The notes: a model not told the origin generated them from the sequence alone. Positions 48,915 to 57,820 are shown, counted from the first letter of the stretch. The stretch is DNA of 64,000 nucleotides from Rhodanobacter denitrificans (GCF_000230695.2 NC_020541.1:2790001-2854000), one strand, 5' to 3'. Program-made: numbers and translations.

Positions 48915-49721
48915 ATGAAGCTGTTTGCCGTGTGCCTGCTCGCGCTGTGCCTGGTCCTGCCCGCGAGCGCGGCCGAGCTGAAGGTCGACCTCGGCCACGG
49001 CGTCGTCACCTATCGCAGCGAAACCCTGCTCAGGCGCCCCGATGCGCGCACGATCAGCGTGCCCGGCGACGTGGCGTTCCGGCGCGCGATGCATTACCGC
49101 GCAGTGCCGCTGGTCGCGCTGCTCGACGGCATCGGCCCCGGCGATCATCTGCAGTTCGTCGCCGGCGACGGTTTCGCCGCCGAGATCCCCGCCGCGCTGC
49201 TGCTGAACGCGCAAGGCAGTGAAGCGTGGCTGGCGATCGAGGATCCGGCGCAACCGTGGCCGACGCTCCCGGGGCATGGCCACGCCGGGCCGTTCTACCT
49301 GGTGTGGACGCGGCCGCAGGCCGCCGGCATCGGCACGGAACAATGGCCGTACCAGCTGGCGAGCATCCGCAGGCTGGCCGGCGTGGCCGAGTGCTTCCCG
49401 GCGATCCTGCCCGATCCGGCGCTGCCGGCGGACAGCGAGGTGCGGCACGGCTTCGCGGTATTCCAGCGCACCTGCTTTGCCTGCCACACGCTCAACGGCC
49501 AGGGCGACGCCAGGCTCGGCCCCGACCTGAACCTGCCGCACAACCCCACCGAATACCTGCGCGCCGACCTGCTGCGCGCCTTCATCCGCAACCCGCAGTC
49601 GCTGCGGCAATGGCCGCAGGCGAAGATGCCGGGGTTCGACACGCACGCGCTGCCCGATGCCGACCTCGACGCCGTACTGGCCTACCTGCGGCACATGGCC
49701 GGACGCAAGCGCGGCGGCTGA
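48915..49721 (+). CDS. Exported cytochrome c with N-terminal sulfite-oxidase-like domain
   Basis: A 268-residue protein with a signal peptide (residues 1-20, ending ASAAE). Residues about 25-160 look like a small beta domain resembling part of molybdopterin-oxidoreductase proteins (SVPGDVAFRRAMHYRAVPLVALLDGI) but without a visible cofactor cysteine. A class I cytochrome c domain follows at about 175-262: heme motif CFACH and axial methionine in AKMPGF. It probably transfers electrons in the periplasm. No partner oxidoreductase is adjacent. Confidence 0.8.
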   Translation: MKLFAVCLLALCLVLPASAAELKVDLGHGVVTYRSETLLRRPDARTISVPGDVAFRRAMHYRAVPLVALLDGIGPGDHLQFVAGDGFAAEIPAALLLNAQGSEAWLAIEDPAQPWPTLPGHGHAGPFYLVWTRPQAAGIGTEQWPYQLASIRRLAGVAECFPAILPDPALPADSEVRHGFAVFQRTCFACHTLNGQGDARLGPDLNLPHNPTEYLRADLLRAFIRNPQSLRQWPQAKMPGFDTHALPDADLDAVLAYLRHMAGRKRGG

Positions 49722-49735
49722 AGCGACCGCGCGAT

Positions 49736-50830
49736 TCACGGCACGGCCAGCGCATCGGCCTGCTGCGAATCGCACAACGCCTGCAGCGTCCGTTCGCGCT
49801 GTGCCTTCGGCTCGCGCGCCAGCTTGCGCACGCTGGCGTAGAACGCCGGCCACTGCCCCTCGGCCTGGCGGAACAGCGCGGCGAAGGCCGGCGTCCAGCG
49901 TTCGTACAGGCCGAACGGCAGCAGCCGCGCATTGTTGATCGGCTGCGAGACCCAGGCGTCGTAGCGGTGCTCGCCCGGCCAGTCGCGCTCGCGCCACTGC
50001 GCATAGCGGACGCGGAATGCCGCGATCTCGCCCTGCTTGCCCGCCTCCATCGCCGCGGCGTCCGCGCCGCTGGCATACAGCGTCGCCAGGCGCGTACGCA
50101 GGTCCAGCACCAGGCGGGTGAAGCCCTCGTCCATCGCCCGGGCCCGCTCGTCCGGCGGCGGCAGGCCGCGCGACTGGCGCCATTCGCGCAGGCCCTCGCT
50201 CTGCACGAAGCTGGCGAACGATTCGTTGAACGCGGTGTCGCCCTTCACGTAGATCAGCTGGTGCGCCAGCTCGTGGAAGATCGTGCCGTCCAGTTCGTCG
50301 TCGTCCCAGCGCAGCATGCTCGACAGGATCGGATCGGCAAACCAGCCCAGGGTGGAATACGCCGGCACGCCGCCAATCCAGACGTCATCGCCGCGCGCGC
50401 GCAGCCGCGCCGCATCGGCCTTCGCGTCGGCCTCGGCGAACCAGCCGCGATAGGCGACGCAACCGCTGACCGGGAAGCACTGCGGCACCGCCTGCACCGA
50501 GTAACGCGGCGTGGCAAACACGTTCCACACCACGTAGGGCCGATCCAGCGCAACGTAGCCGGTGTAGCTGCGGTTGTCCGGCAGGGCCAGCCGCTGCGAG
50601 GCGAACCGGCGCGCCTGCCGCGCCTGGCGCAGACGCGCGGCGAGCTGCGGATCGGTGGCCGGGTCGTGCACCAGCTCGCTCACCGCACGGCGATGCGCGA
50701 TCAGCTCGCCCTGCCCGTGCACCGCCTGTGCGTAGTAGCGCAAGCCGCCGCAGGCGCACAGCAAAAAGCCCATCGCCGCGATGGCGATGAGCCTTGGAAT
50801 GCATTTGCGTGGCGGCACGAATCCGGGCAT
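49736..50830 (-). CDS. Lipoprotein zinc aminopeptidase-like protein (PF10023 type)
   Basis: A 364-residue probable periplasmic metallopeptidase. A lipoprotein signal ends in LCAC near residue 27. The gluzincin motif HELAHQ is followed by FNESFASFVQSEGL, which supplies the third ligand. This matches the putative aminopeptidase family PF10023. ATG at 50830 is chosen; an in-frame TTG at 50848 adds six residues. Length is normal for the family. The next gene upstream, 21 bp away on the same strand, is a Tyr-rich lipoprotein. Confidence 0.88.
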   Translation of the reverse strand: MPGFVPPRKCIPRLIAIAAMGFLLCACGGLRYYAQAVHGQGELIAHRRAVSELVHDPATDPQLAARLRQARQARRFASQRLALPDNRSYTGYVALDRPYVVWNVFATPRYSVQAVPQCFPVSGCVAYRGWFAEADAKADAARLRARGDDVWIGGVPAYSTLGWFADPILSSMLRWDDDELDGTIFHELAHQLIYVKGDTAFNESFASFVQSEGLREWRQSRGLPPPDERARAMDEGFTRLVLDLRTRLATLYASGADAAAMEAGKQGEIAAFRVRYAQWRERDWPGEHRYDAWVSQPINNARLLPFGLYERWTPAFAALFRQAEGQWPAFYASVRKLAREPKAQRERTLQALCDSQQADALAVP

Positions 50831-50851
50831 CCCCCGATGGTGCCTCAAACC

Positions 50852-51259
50852 TCAGCGGCGATCGTCGCGGTCGTGACGATCGCGCCGCTGCGGGTTGCCG
50901 TCGCGACGATCGCCGCGATGGTCGCCGCGGTCGCCGCCGTGGCCCTGCCACTGGCCGGCATGGCCGCGATAGTCGCGATGGTCGCGGTAGCGATAGTCGT
51001 CGTGCCGGTAGCGCGAACCGCCGTACCACACGCTGCTGACGCCCACGCTCACGCCGGGCGCATAGCAGCAGCCGTAGTAGCCGCCGTAATAGTCGTCGTA
51101 GTAGGCCGGCGCCGCGTAATAGGCGTTGCCGCCGTCGCCATAGTAGGCGTCGCCGGCGTAGCCGGAGCCACGCACATAGCTGTAGCCCGGATCGTAATAA
51201 CAGCCCGACAGCGTCGCCGCAGCGACGATCAGGACAACACTGGCCAGCAGGCGTTTCAT
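50852..51259 (-). CDS. Tyr/Gly/His-rich lipoprotein
   Basis: A 135-residue lipoprotein (lipobox LSGC at about residues 17-20). The mature part is first rich in Tyr and Gly, with repeated YY, then rich in Asp, Arg and His, with repeated RDHRD and GDHRGD patterns. Low complexity suggests a disordered surface protein, perhaps metal-binding. No family is recognised. Bases 51260-51416 upstream hold no other gene. Confidence 0.7.
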   Translation of the reverse strand: MKRLLASVVLIVAAATLSGCYYDPGYSYVRGSGYAGDAYYGDGGNAYYAAPAYYDDYYGGYYGCCYAPGVSVGVSSVWYGGSRYRHDDYRYRDHRDYRGHAGQWQGHGGDRGDHRGDRRDGNPQRRDRHDRDDRR

Positions 51260-51416
51260 GATCCGTCCCCGTGTGGGAGTAGCGAGGCCACGGTAGGCCG
51301 CGCTGCTTGAACCCGCACTGAGTCCTGGCGCCTGCCCTGCCGGCGTTTACCCGCCAGCCATGTGCCGCCGTCCGCCCGCGGTAGCGGCCTCCGGAATCCG
51401 GCCCGCGCGCTGACTG

Positions 51417-51725
51417 TCACCCGCTCCTCTTGGCCGCCAGCAAGGCCTGGATTCTCGCCACGGCGTCTTCCTGGCTGATGCGCTGGACCGGCGCCGGCGG
51501 GCGTTTGCGCGCTGCCGGCTTCTTCGCCGCGGCGGCGGCAACCGGCCGGCTCGCCACCTTCCGGGTAGCTGGCTTCTTCACGGCCGCCGGCGTCGCCGCG
51601 GCCTTCTTCTGTGTCCCCTTGCGCGCAGCGGTCTTCTTTGCGGTCGGCTTCGCAGCTGGCGTCTTTCCGGCAGCGGCTTTCCCTGTCGGGGACTTCTTCG
51701 CAGCCGGCTTGCGGATGGTGGCCAT
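51417..51725 (-). CDS. Histone H1-like / AlgP-type basic protein
   Basis: A 102-residue protein. The first 75 residues are Lys/Ala/Pro repeats (KKPAARK, AAKKTAARK) like eukaryotic H1 tails and bacterial AlgP or Hc1-type DNA-binding proteins. The last 20 residues form a short helix (ISQEDAVARIQALLAAKR). It probably binds and compacts DNA. ATG at 51725 has an AGGAG ribosome site 9 bp before it. Repetitive genes of this kind vary in length between strains. Confidence 0.82.
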   Translation of the reverse strand: MATIRKPAAKKSPTGKAAAGKTPAAKPTAKKTAARKGTQKKAAATPAAVKKPATRKVASRPVAAAAAKKPAARKRPPAPVQRISQEDAVARIQALLAAKRSG

Positions 51726-51817
51726 ACGTTCGTTCTCCTGCGGCGGGCAATGGGACCGTGACCAGTATGCACGCCCCGGCCGCGCCGGGCATGACGCGGC
51801 GCAGGCCGCGTTCATCA

Positions 51818-52423
51818 TCAGAAGCTCGGCTGCATCAGCGCGTCGAGGAAATGCGGCAGCACCCGCGGCTCCGCCAGCAAGGTGAAGACCATACCGTAGG
51901 CCGCGCCCCACAGGTGCGCGCTGTGGTTGACGTTGCCCTGCCCGCGGCGGTCCATGTAGATCGAGTAACCGGTGTACAGCACCGCGTAGACGATCGCCGG
52001 CATCGGGATCACCAGCACGATGATCCGCGACCACGGCGCCAGCAGGATGAAGGCGAACAAGACGGCCGATACCGCGCCCGAGGCGCCGAGGCTGCGGTAG
52101 CTCGGGTTGCCGCGGTTCTTCAGGTAGGTCGGCAGGATCGAGACCACCAGGCCGCCGATGTAGAACAGCGCGAAGCCGAACGGCCCCATGCGCGCGGCGA
52201 AGAAGCCCTCCATCACCCGGCCGAAGAAGAACAGCGTGATCATGTTGAACAGCAGGTGGCCGAAATCCGCATGCACCAGGCCGTAGGTCACCAGCCGGTG
52301 GTATTCGCGCTGGCGGGCGATCGCCGGCGGCCACAGGATCAGATCGTTCAGCAGGCGGCTGTTCTTGAACGCCATGAACGAGACGATGCAGGTGATGGCG
52401 ATGATGGCCAGGGTGATCGGCAT
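51818..52423 (-). CDS. Rhomboid-family intramembrane serine protease
   Basis: A 201-residue membrane protein with six hydrophobic helices. The catalytic serine is in GASGAVSA and the catalytic histidine in NHSAHLWG. The L1-loop region (HADFGHLLFNM) is also typical. It cleaves membrane-spanning substrates within the bilayer; its targets are unknown. It is the minimal six-helix form. It is divergent from the PhzF gene (201 bp). Confidence 0.92.
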   Translation of the reverse strand: MPITLAIIAITCIVSFMAFKNSRLLNDLILWPPAIARQREYHRLVTYGLVHADFGHLLFNMITLFFFGRVMEGFFAARMGPFGFALFYIGGLVVSILPTYLKNRGNPSYRSLGASGAVSAVLFAFILLAPWSRIIVLVIPMPAIVYAVLYTGYSIYMDRRGQGNVNHSAHLWGAAYGMVFTLLAEPRVLPHFLDALMQPSF

Positions 52424-52624
52424 GGGCGATTCCGCGTCGGGCAGCAAAAGCGCACATCTTGGCGCCCGCGCCGCGGCTTGTCGACTTTCCGCCCGCGCCA
52501 CCGCGACCACCGGCGCTTATGCCCCGCCCGCTCGTCGATATTCCGCGGGATCACTGCCCAGCCCGGAGACAGGCGGCTATCATTCGCCGCTTTACGCGAC
52601 CGCTGCGGTCGCCCGGCGCATGCC

Positions 52625-53503
52625 ATGACCTCGCTCCGCTACCTGCATCTGGACGTCTTCGCCGCCACCTTGGGCGGCGGCAACCATCTTGGCGTGGTGA
52701 TCGGCGCAGGCGACTGGAGCGCCGAGGCAATGCAGCGCTTCGCGCGCTGGACGGCGCTGGTGGAGACCACCTTCCTGCTGCCGCCGAGCGACCCGCGGGC
52801 CAGCTATCGCGTGCGCATCTTCACTCCGCACAAGGAAATCCCGTTCGCCGGCCACCCCAGCATCGGCAGTGCGCACGCCGCGCTGGAATGCGGCCTGGCC
52901 CAGCCGCACGATGGCCTGTTGTGGCAGGAATGCGGCGCCGGCGTGCTGCCGATCCGCGTCGAAGGCAACGGCACCAGCCGCGAACTGTTGCTGCAGTCGC
53001 CCGGCGAGCGGGTGCTGGACACCGGCCGCGACGCCCATCCGCTGCTGGCGGCCACGCTGGCCGGCATCGAACTGGGCGTGCTGCCGCCGGCGCTGGTCGA
53101 CGGCGGGCGGCGCTGGTGGCTGGCCGAGGTGGCGGACGAAGCCAGCCTGCGCGCGTGGCGGCCCGACCACGCGGCGATTGCCGCGCTGGCGCAAGCCAGC
53201 GACAGCATGGGATTGTGCGCATTCGCAAGAAGCGGTCACCCCGACTACCAGCTGGTGGTGCGCGCGTTCCCGGCGGGCGTGGGCATCGTCGAGGACCCCG
53301 CTTCCGGCGCCGCCAACGGGCTGATCGCCGCGTATATCGTGCACGCCGAACCGCACGGCGCGCTGGCCCGTGGCTACCAGGTCAGCCAGGGTCGCGAGAT
53401 CGGCCACGACGCGCAACTGCTCGTGCACATCGACGGCAACGCGATCTGGGTCGGCGGACGCAGCCACACGGTGATCGACGGCACGCTGCAGTGGGCGCCG
53501 TAA
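52625..53503 (+). CDS. PhzF-family isomerase/epimerase-like protein
   Basis: A 292-residue protein of the PhzF fold (diaminopimelate-epimerase-like duplicated domains). The conserved glutamate that acts as base in PhzF is present in LVETTFLLPP, with IFTPHKEIPFAGHPSIGSA and EDPASGAANG also matching. Most members outside phenazine clusters have unknown substrates; no phenazine genes are here. It converges on the dehydrogenase gene 13 bp away. Confidence 0.9.
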   Translation: MTSLRYLHLDVFAATLGGGNHLGVVIGAGDWSAEAMQRFARWTALVETTFLLPPSDPRASYRVRIFTPHKEIPFAGHPSIGSAHAALECGLAQPHDGLLWQECGAGVLPIRVEGNGTSRELLLQSPGERVLDTGRDAHPLLAATLAGIELGVLPPALVDGGRRWWLAEVADEASLRAWRPDHAAIAALAQASDSMGLCAFARSGHPDYQLVVRAFPAGVGIVEDPASGAANGLIAAYIVHAEPHGALARGYQVSQGREIGHDAQLLVHIDGNAIWVGGRSHTVIDGTLQWAP

Positions 53504-53516
53504 CGCCCTGTACCGG

Positions 53517-54401
53517 CTATTCGCGTTCGTCCAGATGCGCCCGGCGCGCGGCGACCAGCGCCAGTGCCGACCAGTCCAGTTCCGCATCGCCGGCGGCCAG
53601 CGCCTCCAGCATGGCGTCGCGCAGCACGCCGGCGAACGGCAGCGGCACGCGCTGCGCCTCCCCCGCGGCCAGCGCCAGCCCCACATCCTTGTAGCCCAGC
53701 GGCAAGGCGAACCCGGCCGGCTTGAAACGCTGCTCGGCGATCAGCCTGCCGTAGCCCTGATAGGCCGGCGCGGCAAACAGCGTATTCGTCATCACGTCGA
53801 GAAAGTCCGCCGCGCTGACGCCGTGGGCGCGCGTCAGCGCCGTCGCCTCGGCCATGCTCTCGATCGCGCTGGCCAGCATGAAGTTGCCTGCGATCTTCGC
53901 CACGTTCGCGCGCTCCGGCGCCTCGCCCAATGGCCACAGTTTGCTGCCCATCGCCTCCAGCAGCGGCCGCACGCGTTCGATGGCGGCCGGCTTGCCGGCC
54001 ACCAGGATGTTGAGCTTGGCCGCAGCGGCCATGTCCGGACGGCCGAACACCGGTGCAGCGACGTACTCCAGCCCGCGTTTCTCGTGCTCCGCGGCCAGCT
54101 CCCGCGCCAGCGCCACCGAGATCGTGGCGTGGTTGACGTGCACGGTGCCGCGATCCATCGCGTCGAGCAGGCCGCCGTCGAGGAACACCTCGCGTACCGC
54201 CTGGTCATTCGCCAGCATGCTGCACAGCACCTCGCCCTGCGCGGCGCGGTCGGCGCTGCGCGCCACTCGGGCCCCCAGCGAGGCCAGCGGTTCGGTGGCC
54301 GCGACGGAACGGTTCCACACCGTCAGCGTGTGGCCGGCCGCCAGCAGGTTGCTGGCCATCGCGCTGCCCATCGCGCCGAGACCGATGAATCCGACTTTCA
54401 T
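53517..54401 (-). CDS. Beta-hydroxyacid dehydrogenase family oxidoreductase
   Basis: A 294-residue NAD(P)-dependent enzyme of the 3-hydroxyisobutyrate/glyoxylate reductase family. The nucleotide motif is GFIGLGAMGSAMA at the N-terminus, the substrate segment is APVFGRPDMA, and the catalytic lysine is in NVAKIAGNFM. Physiological substrate unclear: glyoxylate, succinic semialdehyde or tartronate semialdehyde are possible. ATG at 54401 is chosen as the family start. Confidence 0.9.
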   Translation of the reverse strand: MKVGFIGLGAMGSAMASNLLAAGHTLTVWNRSVAATEPLASLGARVARSADRAAQGEVLCSMLANDQAVREVFLDGGLLDAMDRGTVHVNHATISVALARELAAEHEKRGLEYVAAPVFGRPDMAAAAKLNILVAGKPAAIERVRPLLEAMGSKLWPLGEAPERANVAKIAGNFMLASAIESMAEATALTRAHGVSAADFLDVMTNTLFAAPAYQGYGRLIAEQRFKPAGFALPLGYKDVGLALAAGEAQRVPLPFAGVLRDAMLEALAAGDAELDWSALALVAARRAHLDERE

Positions 54402-54485
54402 GCGGGTGTCCTCGTGTCGAAACCGGCGCACAGTGAAGCACGCGGGATATTCAATCCGCGCGAAATCCGCCGTGCGCAAGCAGCC

Positions 54486-55709
54486 TCACGCCGCCTGCCC
54501 GGCCGCCTGCCCCGAGGCCCACGCCCACTGGAAGTTGTAGCCGCCCAGCCAGCCGGTGACGTCGACCACCTCGCCGATGAAGTACAGCCCCGGCACCAGC
54601 TTCGATTGCATCGTGCTGGAGGACAGCCCGTCGGTATCGACGCCGCCCAGGGTGACTTCGGCGGTGCGGTAGCCTTCGGTGCCGCTGGCGGTGATCGGCC
54701 AGGCATTGAGTTGCGCACCGACCTGGCTCAGTTCGGCGTCGCGGTACTGGCGCATCGGGCGGCTCTCGTACGCGGGGAGCGGCCAGGGATGGCCGCTGTC
54801 TTGAGGAGCGAGGAACCATTGCTCGCACAGACGCTGCGCCAGGCGTTTCGGCAACACGTCGCCCAGCACGGTTTTCAATTCCGCCAGCGGCCGCGCCGCG
54901 CGCTGTTCGATCAGGTGCGCGCCGGCGTCCCGGTTCGGCAGCAGGTCGATGCGCAGGTCGTCGCCGGGGTGCCAGTACGAGGAAATCTGCAGGATCGCCG
55001 GACCACTGATGCCGCGATGGGTGAACAGCAGGCCGCCGCGAAAACCCTGCTTGCCGACCCGCGCCTCCACCGCTGGCAGCGCCACGCCGGCCAGATCCTG
55101 GTAGTGCTCCTGGTGCTTGCCGCTCAGGGTCAGCGGCACCAGGCCGGCACGCGTGGGCAGCACGGCATGGCCGAACTGGCGCGCCAGTTCGTAGCCGAAG
55201 CCGCTCGCACCCATGCTGGGGATCGACAGGCCGCCCGAGGCGACCACCAGCGACTCGGCATGCACCTCGCCGCGCGCGGTGTGCACGCCGAAGCCTTCCG
55301 GCGTCTTGCGCACGCGCTGCACGCCGCAGCCCGCCTCCACCGTGACTCCGGCGGCGGCGCATTCGTCCAGCAGCATGCGCACGATCTGCTTGGCCGAGTC
55401 ATCGCAGAACAGCTGGCCCGATTCCTTCTCGTGATACGCGATGCGGTGCTTCTCGACCAGCGCGATGAAATCCCACGGCGTGTAGCGCGCCAGCGGGGAC
55501 TTGGCGAAATGCGGGTTGGCCGAAAGATAGTTCGCCGGCGTGGCGCCCATGTTGGTGAAATTGCAGCGGCCGCCGCCGGACATCAGGATCTTCTTGCCGA
55601 CCTTGTTGGCGTGGTCGACCACCAGCACGCGGCGGCCGCGCCGGCCGGCGGCGATCGCGCACATCAGGCCGGCGGCGCCGGCGCCGATGATCAACACGTC
55701 GGTTTTCAA
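54486..55709 (-). CDS. HI0933/YhiN-family FAD-dependent oxidoreductase
   Basis: A 407-residue flavoprotein. The FAD motif GAGAAG starts at residue 9, and the family hallmark SGGGRCNFTN follows. The late segment GVDTDGLSSSTMQSKLVPGLYF and the ending WASGQAAG are typical. The biochemical role of YhiN proteins is not firmly known. It has a normal length for the family. An inverted repeat pair (55744-55821) lies upstream. Confidence 0.92.
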   Translation of the reverse strand: MKTDVLIIGAGAAGLMCAIAAGRRGRRVLVVDHANKVGKKILMSGGGRCNFTNMGATPANYLSANPHFAKSPLARYTPWDFIALVEKHRIAYHEKESGQLFCDDSAKQIVRMLLDECAAAGVTVEAGCGVQRVRKTPEGFGVHTARGEVHAESLVVASGGLSIPSMGASGFGYELARQFGHAVLPTRAGLVPLTLSGKHQEHYQDLAGVALPAVEARVGKQGFRGGLLFTHRGISGPAILQISSYWHPGDDLRIDLLPNRDAGAHLIEQRAARPLAELKTVLGDVLPKRLAQRLCEQWFLAPQDSGHPWPLPAYESRPMRQYRDAELSQVGAQLNAWPITASGTEGYRTAEVTLGGVDTDGLSSSTMQSKLVPGLYFIGEVVDVTGWLGGYNFQWAWASGQAAGQAA

Positions 55710-55743
55710 GAACTAACCATGGTTGCACCGTTGTGCTTTGGCT

Positions 55744-55821
55744 CGTCATCCCGGCGCAAGCCGGGATCCAGTGCCTTTGCCAACTATGAGGCGCTGGATT
55801 CCGGCTTGCGCCGGAATGACG
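55744..55821. repeat. Inverted pair of palindromic repeats upstream of yajQ
   Basis: CGTCATCCCGGCG...ATCCAG (55744-55771) and the inverted copy CTGGATTCCGG...AATGACG (55794-55821) each contain a hairpin. The two copies differ by a base pair that changes on both sides of the stem, so pairing is kept. A related single palindrome occurs at 27987-28006. They lie between divergent genes. Confidence 0.75.
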
Positions 55822-55893
55822 AGAAGGAAAGTCGCGCATTATCGCCCAGCCGCATGGCTTACACTTTGCTCCTGTTTCCAGCGAGCCGCCGCC

Positions 55894-56376
55894 ATGCCTT
55901 CCTTTGACGTGATCTCCGAAGTCGACAAGCACGAACTGACCAATGCGATCGACCAGGCCAACCGCGAACTGACCACCCGCTTCGACTTCAAGGGCGTGGA
56001 CGCGCAGTACGTGCTGGACGACGGCGTGATCACCCAGAACGCGCCCAGCGAGTTCCAGTTGCAGCAGATGCTGGACATCCTGCGCGGCCGGCTGACCGCG
56101 CGGAAGATCGACATCCGCGCGCTCGACGTCGGCGACCCGGAAACCAACCTGGGCGGCTCGCGGCAGAAGATCACCGTGAAGCAGGGCATCGAGCAGCCGG
56201 TGGCGAAGAAGCTGGTCGCCGAACTCAAGGCGGCCAAGCTCAAGGTCGAGGCGCAGATCAACGGCGACAAGCTGCGCATCAGCGGCAAGAAGCGCGACGA
56301 CCTGCAGGCGGCGATGGCGGTGCTGCGCAAGTCCGAGGTCGAGCTGCCGCTGCAGTTCGACAACTTCCGCGACTGA
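55894..56376 (+). CDS. YajQ-family nucleotide-binding protein
   Basis: A 160-residue protein with two RRM-like alpha/beta domains. The start MPSFDVISEVDKHEL and the segment TRFDFKG are diagnostic, as is IKWEIKQ's counterpart RQKITVKQGIEQPVAKK. In Xanthomonas campestris the YajQ homologue binds cyclic di-GMP and, through a LysR regulator, controls virulence genes; in other bacteria it binds nucleic acids. ATG at 55894. It converges on nrsF 2 bp away. Confidence 0.94.
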   Translation: MPSFDVISEVDKHELTNAIDQANRELTTRFDFKGVDAQYVLDDGVITQNAPSEFQLQQMLDILRGRLTARKIDIRALDVGDPETNLGGSRQKITVKQGIEQPVAKKLVAELKAAKLKVEAQINGDKLRISGKKRDDLQAAMAVLRKSEVELPLQFDNFRD

Positions 56377-56378
56377 GT

Positions 56379-57050
56379 TCAGGCCCTCGACAGCAGCCGG
56401 CCGCCCATCGCGGCATTGACCGCCACCACCACGATCACCGCCAACGCGTGGGTCAGCAGATCGGTGGCGGCGGAGTCGAACGCGTGGCAGATCTCCAGCA
56501 GGCTGGCCGAGGCTGCCGCGCTGGCTAGGCCGATCAGCACCGCGGTGAGCACCGGCCGCAACGGACACGCGCGGCGCAGCAGCACGATCAGCAAGGCGGA
56601 CAGCGGCACCGAGAAGCCGATGATGAAAATCAGGCAATCGGCGGACTGATGCATGCCGGCGATCTCGGTGCCCGGCGCGATCCATTCGCGCAGGCAGCCG
56701 AGGCCGCTGGCACCGATCCACAGCAGCGCTCCGGGCAGCGGCAGCCACGCCCACGCCGCACGGCGCCCTGGCACGCCCAGCGCGAACGCGGCCCACGCCG
56801 CGCAGATCGCGGTGATCGCCGCGCCGATGCCGGCCCAGGCCAGGTCCGGCGTGGCATCCCAGCGCCGCAGCATCGGGCCCGCGCCGTAATGCATCAGCAA
56901 CCCGACCGCGAGCGCCACCACCACCAGCAGCCAGCCGGCGGTGCGCAGCCATGGCGGCAGCAGACGCCGCACCGGCACCAGCTCGGTGCCAAGGCGGTCG
57001 ATCAGCGCCTCATGGGATTGCGGGTCGGACATCACGTCAGGGTTCTCCAT
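56379..57050 (-). CDS. nrsF: NrsF-type (DUF1109) membrane anti-sigma factor
   Basis: A 223-residue inner-membrane protein with six hydrophobic helices after a short cytoplasmic N-terminus. DUF1109/NrsF proteins hold a sigma-F-type ECF factor inactive and release it on heavy-metal or oxidative stress; cysteines facing the periplasm act as sensors in Caulobacter. Cysteines visible here include those in LGCLREW, SADCLIF, RRACPLR and LEICHAF. It overlaps the sigma gene by 14 bp, so the two are co-translated. An ATG six codons later (57032) is an alternative start. Confidence 0.88.
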   Translation of the reverse strand: MENPDVMSDPQSHEALIDRLGTELVPVRRLLPPWLRTAGWLLVVVALAVGLLMHYGAGPMLRRWDATPDLAWAGIGAAITAICAAWAAFALGVPGRRAAWAWLPLPGALLWIGASGLGCLREWIAPGTEIAGMHQSADCLIFIIGFSVPLSALLIVLLRRACPLRPVLTAVLIGLASAAASASLLEICHAFDSAATDLLTHALAVIVVVAVNAAMGGRLLSRA

Positions 57051-57702
57051 GGAAACGTTCGCGCAGTGCCTTCAGCGCGCGGTGCAGGTTCACTTTCAGC
57101 GCGCCGGTGTTGCGCCCGGTCAACTCGGCCGCCTCGCTGAGCGAACGCTCGCGCAGGCCCAGCTGTTCCACCGCCTCGCGCTGGCCCGGCGGCAATTCGG
57201 CGATCGCCTCGTGCAGGCGCTGCGCGCGCTGTTCGCCCTCGGTGGCGGCGCTGGCGTCGTCGGCATCCGGATGCTGGTCGAGCGCGACATCGTCGCGCAG
57301 TTCGCGGCTGTCGCGACGACCGCGGCGGCGCAACGCGTCGATCGCGCGGCGACTGGCGATCGCGGTCAGCCACGCATCGTACGAACGGGTCGGGTCGTAG
57401 GTGTGGCGCACGCGGTGCACGGTGATCAGGGCCTCCTGCACCACGTCGTCCAGCTGATCCTGCGCCACGCCCTGGCGCCGCGCGGTGGCGCGGATCAGCG
57501 CCACCGAATCGGCCAGCAGCCTCTCGTAGGCGCGTCGGTCGCCGGCCTGTGCCGCAACCATCCACGCCGCCCGGCGCTGGCTGGGCGACTCGCCGTCATT
57601 CGCGGTGGCCACATCGGCTGGCACGGTCGGGGCGGGACTCGTTCGCAGGGAAAGTACGCTATCTAGACCCATGAAGCCGGTGGCGGTCAAGGCTTGCGAC
57701 AT
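57037..57702 (-). CDS. ECF sigma factor (sigma-F-like)
   Basis: A 221-residue RNA polymerase sigma factor with an unusual 45-residue N-terminal extension. Region 2 contains LDDVVQEALITVHRVRHTYDP and AWLTAIASRRAIDALRRRGR; region 4 contains LPPGQREAVEQLGLRERSLSEAAELTGRNTGALKVNLHRAL. ATG at 57702 has GCGGAG upstream. The downstream, overlapping nrsF encodes its anti-sigma factor. An upstream promoter of the form GTAACG-N16-CGAA suggests it transcribes its own gene. Confidence 0.92.
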   Translation of the reverse strand: MSQALTATGFMGLDSVLSLRTSPAPTVPADVATANDGESPSQRRAAWMVAAQAGDRRAYERLLADSVALIRATARRQGVAQDQLDDVVQEALITVHRVRHTYDPTRSYDAWLTAIASRRAIDALRRRGRRDSRELRDDVALDQHPDADDASAATEGEQRAQRLHEAIAELPPGQREAVEQLGLRERSLSEAAELTGRNTGALKVNLHRALKALRERFHGEP

Positions 57703-57734
57703 GCTTCGCTCCGCGGCGGAACGCCTGACAGGTA

Positions 57735-57760
57735 TTCGCTGCCGTCGGCGCCAACGTTAC
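57735..57760 (-). promoter_or_regulatory. ECF promoter for the sigma/nrsF operon
   Basis: On the minus strand GTAACG (57755-57760), 16 bp, CGAA (57735-57738). This is the same layout as the plus-strand site at 57774 and, from memory, the layout of Caulobacter sigma-F promoters (GTAACC-N16-CGAA). The predicted start of transcription is about 25 nt before the sigma ATG. Confidence 0.65.
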
Positions 57761-57773
57761 TTCGTGCCGGCGT

Positions 57774-57799
57774 GTAACCCTCGCCAGGGCAGCGGCGAA
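57774..57799 (+). promoter_or_regulatory. ECF promoter for dipZ-msrB
   Basis: GTAACC (57774-57779), exactly 16 bp, CGAA (57796-57799). It lies 22 bp before the dipZ start. The -35 sequence, spacer and -10 equal the sigma-F-type promoter consensus known from Caulobacter. It pairs with the divergent minus-strand site 14 bp away. Confidence 0.72.
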
Positions 57800-57820
57800 T
57801 AATCAGACAACCTTCCACGG

